64,000 nt of DNA from Anaeramoeba flamelloides (Eukaryota; Metamonada; Anaeramoebidae). The stretch lies in assembly GCA_027625915.1 (NCBI GenBank), contig JANTQA010000036.1, positions 1,421,501-1,485,500 of the forward strand. The letters run 5' to 3'. Below, piece after piece: positions 59,932 through 64,000 of the stretch (its first letter is position 1; each line of letters opens with the position of its first letter). The translations under genes were made by a program, and so were the position numbers. Below the pieces are notes generated by a model. It searched no databases. It saw only the letters and a program-made list of their open reading frames with translations, and was not told where the DNA came from.

Positions 59932-60860
59932 GGGACTAGTCTATATTAAATTTAATAGATATTTCGATTTTTTTTTGCCAATTACTTAGATTTGAAATAA
60001 AAGCGAAAAACTTCTTTGTATAATAATGGAATCTTGCTAAATGACATTCATTAAATTTAATTATTGTTTTTATAGAAATAACAAATTTTCCATTTTTTCA
60101 CTTTTTTGAAAGTTGCTTTTTTTCAACTTTTGGTAAAAATACAAAAAATATAAAAAAATATGAGCAAGAAAGCAAAACCTTGTCATGTTTGTGGAAGACC
60201 TACAAAAAATAGTTTGAAAAATAAACTTGAAATGGTTTTTTTTGGATTTGTATAAGAAAACAGTTTGATTCGAAAAAAATCTACAATATATGCTTTACTC
60301 TTAATAAAAGTTTTTCTTTCTTTTCTTGCACCATTCTTTTTTTTTTTTTTTTTTCATTAATCTACTTTTTCAGTTTACACATTTTTGTTTTTGTTGAATT
60401 TGAAGTTTTTTTAAGTGTTCCCAAATTACCATTCTAAAAGTTCTTGTCAGAGTCAAAAAAAATCAAAGAAAAGAATAATAACTATTTTTTTAGAAAGTAA
60501 TTATTGATAAAACAAATTGAGTTCTTTATAGAGTCAAGTTGGATGAACAGAAGTGAATGAGAAAATATTCACCAGTTTTAAATTATTTTTTCGTTTTTAA
60601 AAATGAGAATAAATATTATTTTTGAGAAAATAATTAAATCCAAAATTAATCAAAAAATTCTCATCAGTTCAAAACATTTTTCAAAAAAAAATTTTTAAAA
60701 GTCACTTTTTTTGACAGAATTGTAAAATTTTAAAAAAACAAGAACTAAAAGTTCTAACATTGAAAAAACCTGTCTATTTTATCAATTTTAAACATATTTC
60801 AAGATAAGGATTCCTTATTTAGTTATTGGTCAAAAAAAAAAAGTAATAGAGACTAGTTCC
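59932..60860. mobile_element. 929-bp inverted-repeat element with GGGACTAGTCT ends flanked by TTAA
   Basis: Left end GGGACTAGTCTATATTAAA after TTAA (59928-59931). The right end read in reverse is GGAACTAGTCTCTATTAC, followed on the plus strand by TTAA (60861-60864). The arms share a T-run and a CCAAT-ACTTAG-type block over about 80 bp. It contains a short CxxC frame at 60160-60258. A small relative is at 14963-15137. Confidence 0.7.
60160..60258 (+). CDS. 32-codon CxxC frame inside the TTAA-flanked element
   Basis: The frame starts MSKKAKPCHVCGRPTKNSLK and closes with TAA, which overlaps a GTATAAG splice-donor-like word. PCHVCGRPT looks like half of a zinc-binding site. It may be the first exon of an element-encoded protein whose remainder is lost, or of a small host gene. 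No second CxxC or HxxC is seen downstream. Confidence 0.3.
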
Positions 60861-60864
60861 TTAA

Positions 60865-61933
60865 TTATTTGATCAAAAACATGATATATTCTAAAGTTGT
60901 GAATGCCTAGCAATAATTTATTTTTCAAAATAGAATTTGTGATATTATTCAAATTTGAAAACTATATTCATGATTTAAATAATTTTTTGGTCTTATTCAT
61001 TTAAGGAAAATTAAAAAAAAATTAAAAGTAATTTGAAAAGATTATTTCTTTTAAAAATATTATTCAAATTATTTGTTTATTAGATTTTTTTTTTTTTTCA
61101 GTATTTTTTTGGAAATTATTATAATTTTTTTTATCTAGAAAAAAGAAAATCTAGATTCCTACCAAAACAAATATTTATTATACCCCTACAATAATTTTGA
61201 TTTCATTTTCATGTTTTATTAGATTTTAATTAGTGGTATATTTAAAAAGAAATCAAATTATGTATAATAAATAAATATTAATAAATATATAAATTATAAT
61301 AAATATATAAATAATAATAAATATAATAAATAAATAAATAATAAAATAACAATAATAATAATAATACAAAAAATATTTTGTTAAAATATATAATTACCAT
61401 AAAAATCGATCTGATCAATAACTTTTCTTAAAACTTACCCAGTCTAAGAAAAGAATAATTATATTAACCAAATAGAATGTAAATAAAATATAAAATAAAA
61501 AACCTTATTTCAAAAGGTTTTTTTTTTTTTTTTTATGAATCATTCACATATATTTAAACATAAAATAAATTTGTAATTATTACTACTACGGATATATATA
61601 TATATATTACCAATATTTATATTATTTCTTTTTACAGTATTTTCAAAAAATTCCGAACCATTATGTCATTTCAAAGAAAAATGAAAAACTAAAAAAAAAA
61701 AAAATTTTTTTTCAATCTAAAATTTACAAAAGTAAATGATGAAAAAATTTTTAAAAGTTTTTTTTTTTGGTTTCTACTTTGTGACAAGAATTTTTTGAGA
61801 ATAAAAATGAAATTTTATCTCACAATTTGGTTCTTTTTTGAAAAGACTGCAAATAAAAATTCAAGTGTTCCATAAGTACATACATTTGTACGCTCACAGA
61901 TTCACACACATATTTTATTATTATCAAAATCAA
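60865..61933. other. spacer downstream of the NEK kinase
   Basis: A/T-rich with (AAT)n/(AAAT)n-like simple repeats at 61260-61370 and (TA)n at 61591-61608. No gene seen. Confidence 0.55.
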
Positions 61934-64000
61934 TTATAAATTTTTTCTGTTCATCTGGCTACTAACAAAATCTTCACAAGAAACTAAATGTCCAATTAAA
62001 TATAAAAATTCAATTTTATCTTGAAGTATATTTGAAATTTTGAAAGCAAAGTCTTCATCATTATCTTGATCATTTAATTGTTTAATGCACAGATAGGCCT
62101 TTACTGAACATTCTTCCCCAACTAACTGTTCAATATATTCCCGAAGCTTTTCAATTTTTGTTGTAATGGTGTCTTCTGATGAAAGGTTTGGAATTCCAAG
62201 AGAAGGCGAAAATAATTGGTAATGTTGTAATTCTTCTCTTATCTTATTTTGGTCCTTTTCGGGCTGGTTTGTTATTGTTAAAGCATTATCTAAGATTTTA
62301 TCAAAATCTTTACCAAATTTAGAAGTTCCAAAATAGTCATCTTGATTATTATTTTTAGTTTTTTTTTCTTTTTTTTTCTTTTTGTGTTTTTCGATTCTAT
62401 TAAATATTTCTTTTGACTGCTCATTATTAATGGGCTTTATTATTAAAGAATTATCAGAATTAATATTAATATTTGATAATTTCTTTTCATTTGATGATAA
62501 TTTTTCTAATAAATCCATTTTTTCATTTTCGTCTTTGTTGGGTTCATATTTATTCATATTTGTATGATTATTAATAATATTTTTATTTTTATTTTTATTT
62601 TTGATTTTATATTTATTTTTATCATAATTACTGATCATTATCTTTTTATTTTCCTTCTCTTTTCCCCTTTCTCTTTCCTTTTCCTTTTCCTTTTCCTTTT
62701 CCTCCTTTTCCTTAAATTCATTTGAAGATAAATACCAAGTTGGTGTATCACTTGTATCTATTCGGTTCTTTGGTGAATTAAACAACCTCTTTGGATTTCT
62801 TCTGTCGACTTTATGACGGTTATTTGAATGTATTTGTTTTGAATGATTTCTTTTCTTCCCTGATGATAATTTTTTATTTCTAAGTTTTGATTTGTATTGC
62901 TTAAAATTATTTTGTTTCATTTTTGGTGACATTTTGAGCTTTGGTTTTAATTTATTATTTGATTCTTTAATATTTCGATAATTGTTTTTTTTTGATTTAT
63001 GGCTTTTTTTAGATCCTCCAATTTTGACTTTTTTAGCAGAGTCTTTTCTATGATTTAATTTTTTTTTTCTCTCCAAATCTAAGAGAGGCTTGTGGAGTCG
63101 ATTCAAATTTTGATTTTTTGATTTTTTTTTGGAATAATAATTTTGAATCTTTCGTTTGTATTCATAACGCATTTTTCGAATTTTATTCCGAACAAATGAT
63201 TTTTGTAAAATCTGGTTTATCGTTGGCCTTTTAGATTCGTCTCTTTCCAACAATTCATAAACAAGCCTTTGTAAGTGCTTTGAATAAAAGCCTGGTATCG
63301 GATCAACTTTTGAGGATGAAATCTTAAAAGCCAATTGTGGGATATTCGTGCCATTAAATGCCCTCTTTAATGTGCACAGCTCATACAAGATAATCCCGAT
63401 CGACCACACATCAGTTTTGTATGAATACGGCTTTTGGTTAATAATCTCTGGGCTTAAATAATACGGTGTTCCACATACAGTTTTTGCTTTCTCTAAGGTG
63501 TTTTGTAAGAGCTTTGAAATTCCAAAATCACCAACTTTGATCTGCCCGCTTTTTGTTAAAAAGATATTTGCTAATTTTAAATCTCGGTGGATTATTTTTT
63601 TCGAGTGGATGTGTTGAAGCGCCAAACAAATTTGAATAAACATTTCTAGGATCTCTCCTTCACTAAAATATTGCCCCAAGTCTTTTTGTCGTTCAATTTT
63701 TTCTCGGAGATCGCCCCCATTTGCAAATTCCATTACAATGATAAATAGATCTTTTTTTGGGATCACAATTGTGTCATGATCTTCATGTACAAATTGTTGT
63801 TTTTTGTTTTTTTTTAAATATTTTTTTTTTTTGTTTGTTATTTTTTTTTTATTCGTAAAAGTAAAAAGAAAAAAAAAAGGAAGAGTAACTTAAATTAAAA
63901 AGAGAAGTCTTGTAGAAATTTTAAAAGATCACAAAATAACAAAAGTCAATACATTTAATTATGTTTGGATGATTTAAAGAACACATTAATTTTGCTTCAT
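61934..64000 (-). CDS. NEK (NIMA-related) protein kinase, 5' end beyond the window
   Basis: NEK kinases act in cell-cycle progression, centrosomes and cilia. Visible parts are the end of an exon at 63998-63941 (EAKLMCSLNHPNIIKCIDF), a 160-nt intron 63940-63781 (GTTATT to ATGAAG), and a large exon 63780-61934; 634 residues are visible. The first visible codon is the conserved Glu of helix C. Then come VMEFANGGDL, the catalytic loop HRDLKLAN, VGDFGISKLL, GTPYYLSPE and DVWSIGIILYEL, typical of NEKs. After the kinase domain there is a long Lys/Asn/Ser-rich linker with a KEKEKEKER run. The C-terminus (KLREYIEQLVGEECSVKAYL, then KIEFLYLIGHLVSCEDF) resembles the tail motif of NEK1/NEK4/NEK5. The Gly-rich loop and Lys of the N-lobe lie beyond the edge. 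The large exon alone lacks an ATG. Confidence 0.88.
63781..63940 (-). other. 160-nt intron of the NEK kinase
   Basis: GTTATT donor and CATGAAG acceptor; T from one exon and AT from the next give the Tyr of CIDFYHDTIVIP. The donor is weak, and the A-rich acceptor tract is unusual, but no better pair keeps the kinase fold. Confidence 0.65.

Noticed and set aside
1-64000. Ciliate-type reassigned stop codons
   Set aside because: All three stop codons end clear genes, and no conserved domain has in-frame stops except in the dead LINE.

Overview
This is a nuclear segment from an extremely AT-rich unicellular eukaryote. The genes use the standard code, with TAA, TAG and TGA all closing frames. They carry GT-AG spliceosomal introns and have clearly higher GC than the homopolymer-rich spacers. 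Several proteins have long Lys/Asn/Glu tracts. The gene set (Furry-like scaffold, NEK kinase, HSPA12-type HSP70, S28 peptidase, SV2/NiaP-like MFS carrier, nicotinate phosphoribosyltransferase) suggests a free-living amoeboid or flagellate protist. An Anaeramoeba-like metamonad would fit, but that assignment is inference only.

Layout, left to right: a possible last exon at the left edge (minus strand); NAPRT (minus, 1802-6785, split by a 3.37 kb intron full of repeats); S28 serine peptidase (plus, 10561-11970); a palindrome-rich spacer with an 866 bp terminal-inverted-repeat element (15230-16095); an Asn/Lys-rich unknown protein (minus, 16528-17619); a repeat-rich spacer with a decayed LINE (20590-21790); the Furry-like gene (minus, 22798 to about 29965, frame broken once at a homopolymer); a block of small inverted-repeat elements (32.2-34.2 kb); a two-exon unknown gene (minus, 34429-35235); tRNA-Val(AAC) (35466-35537); about 7 kb of repeats; an HSPA12-like HSP70 (minus, 42890-50356, with a 5.29 kb intron); more repeats (50.4-56.2 kb); the MFS carrier (plus, 56265-58118, one intron); two more inverted-repeat elements; and the 3' part of a NEK kinase that runs off the right edge.

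Two genes that look fragmented are rebuilt here by splicing. NAPRT becomes 536 aa and the HSPA12-like protein 675 aa, both close to the lengths of their human relatives. Their giant introns each hold a copy of the same roughly 1 kb repeat in the same orientation.

The rest of the window is dominated by short non-autonomous elements: a pair with TWA target duplications, a group ending in GGGA next to TTAA, one flanked by TA, and clusters of nested palindromes with shared terminal words. These palindrome clusters are the best candidate for something undescribed. No CRISPR array, operon or bacterial-type system is present. The genes do not form an obvious pathway; the only loose link is NAPRT with a carrier resembling niacin transporters.
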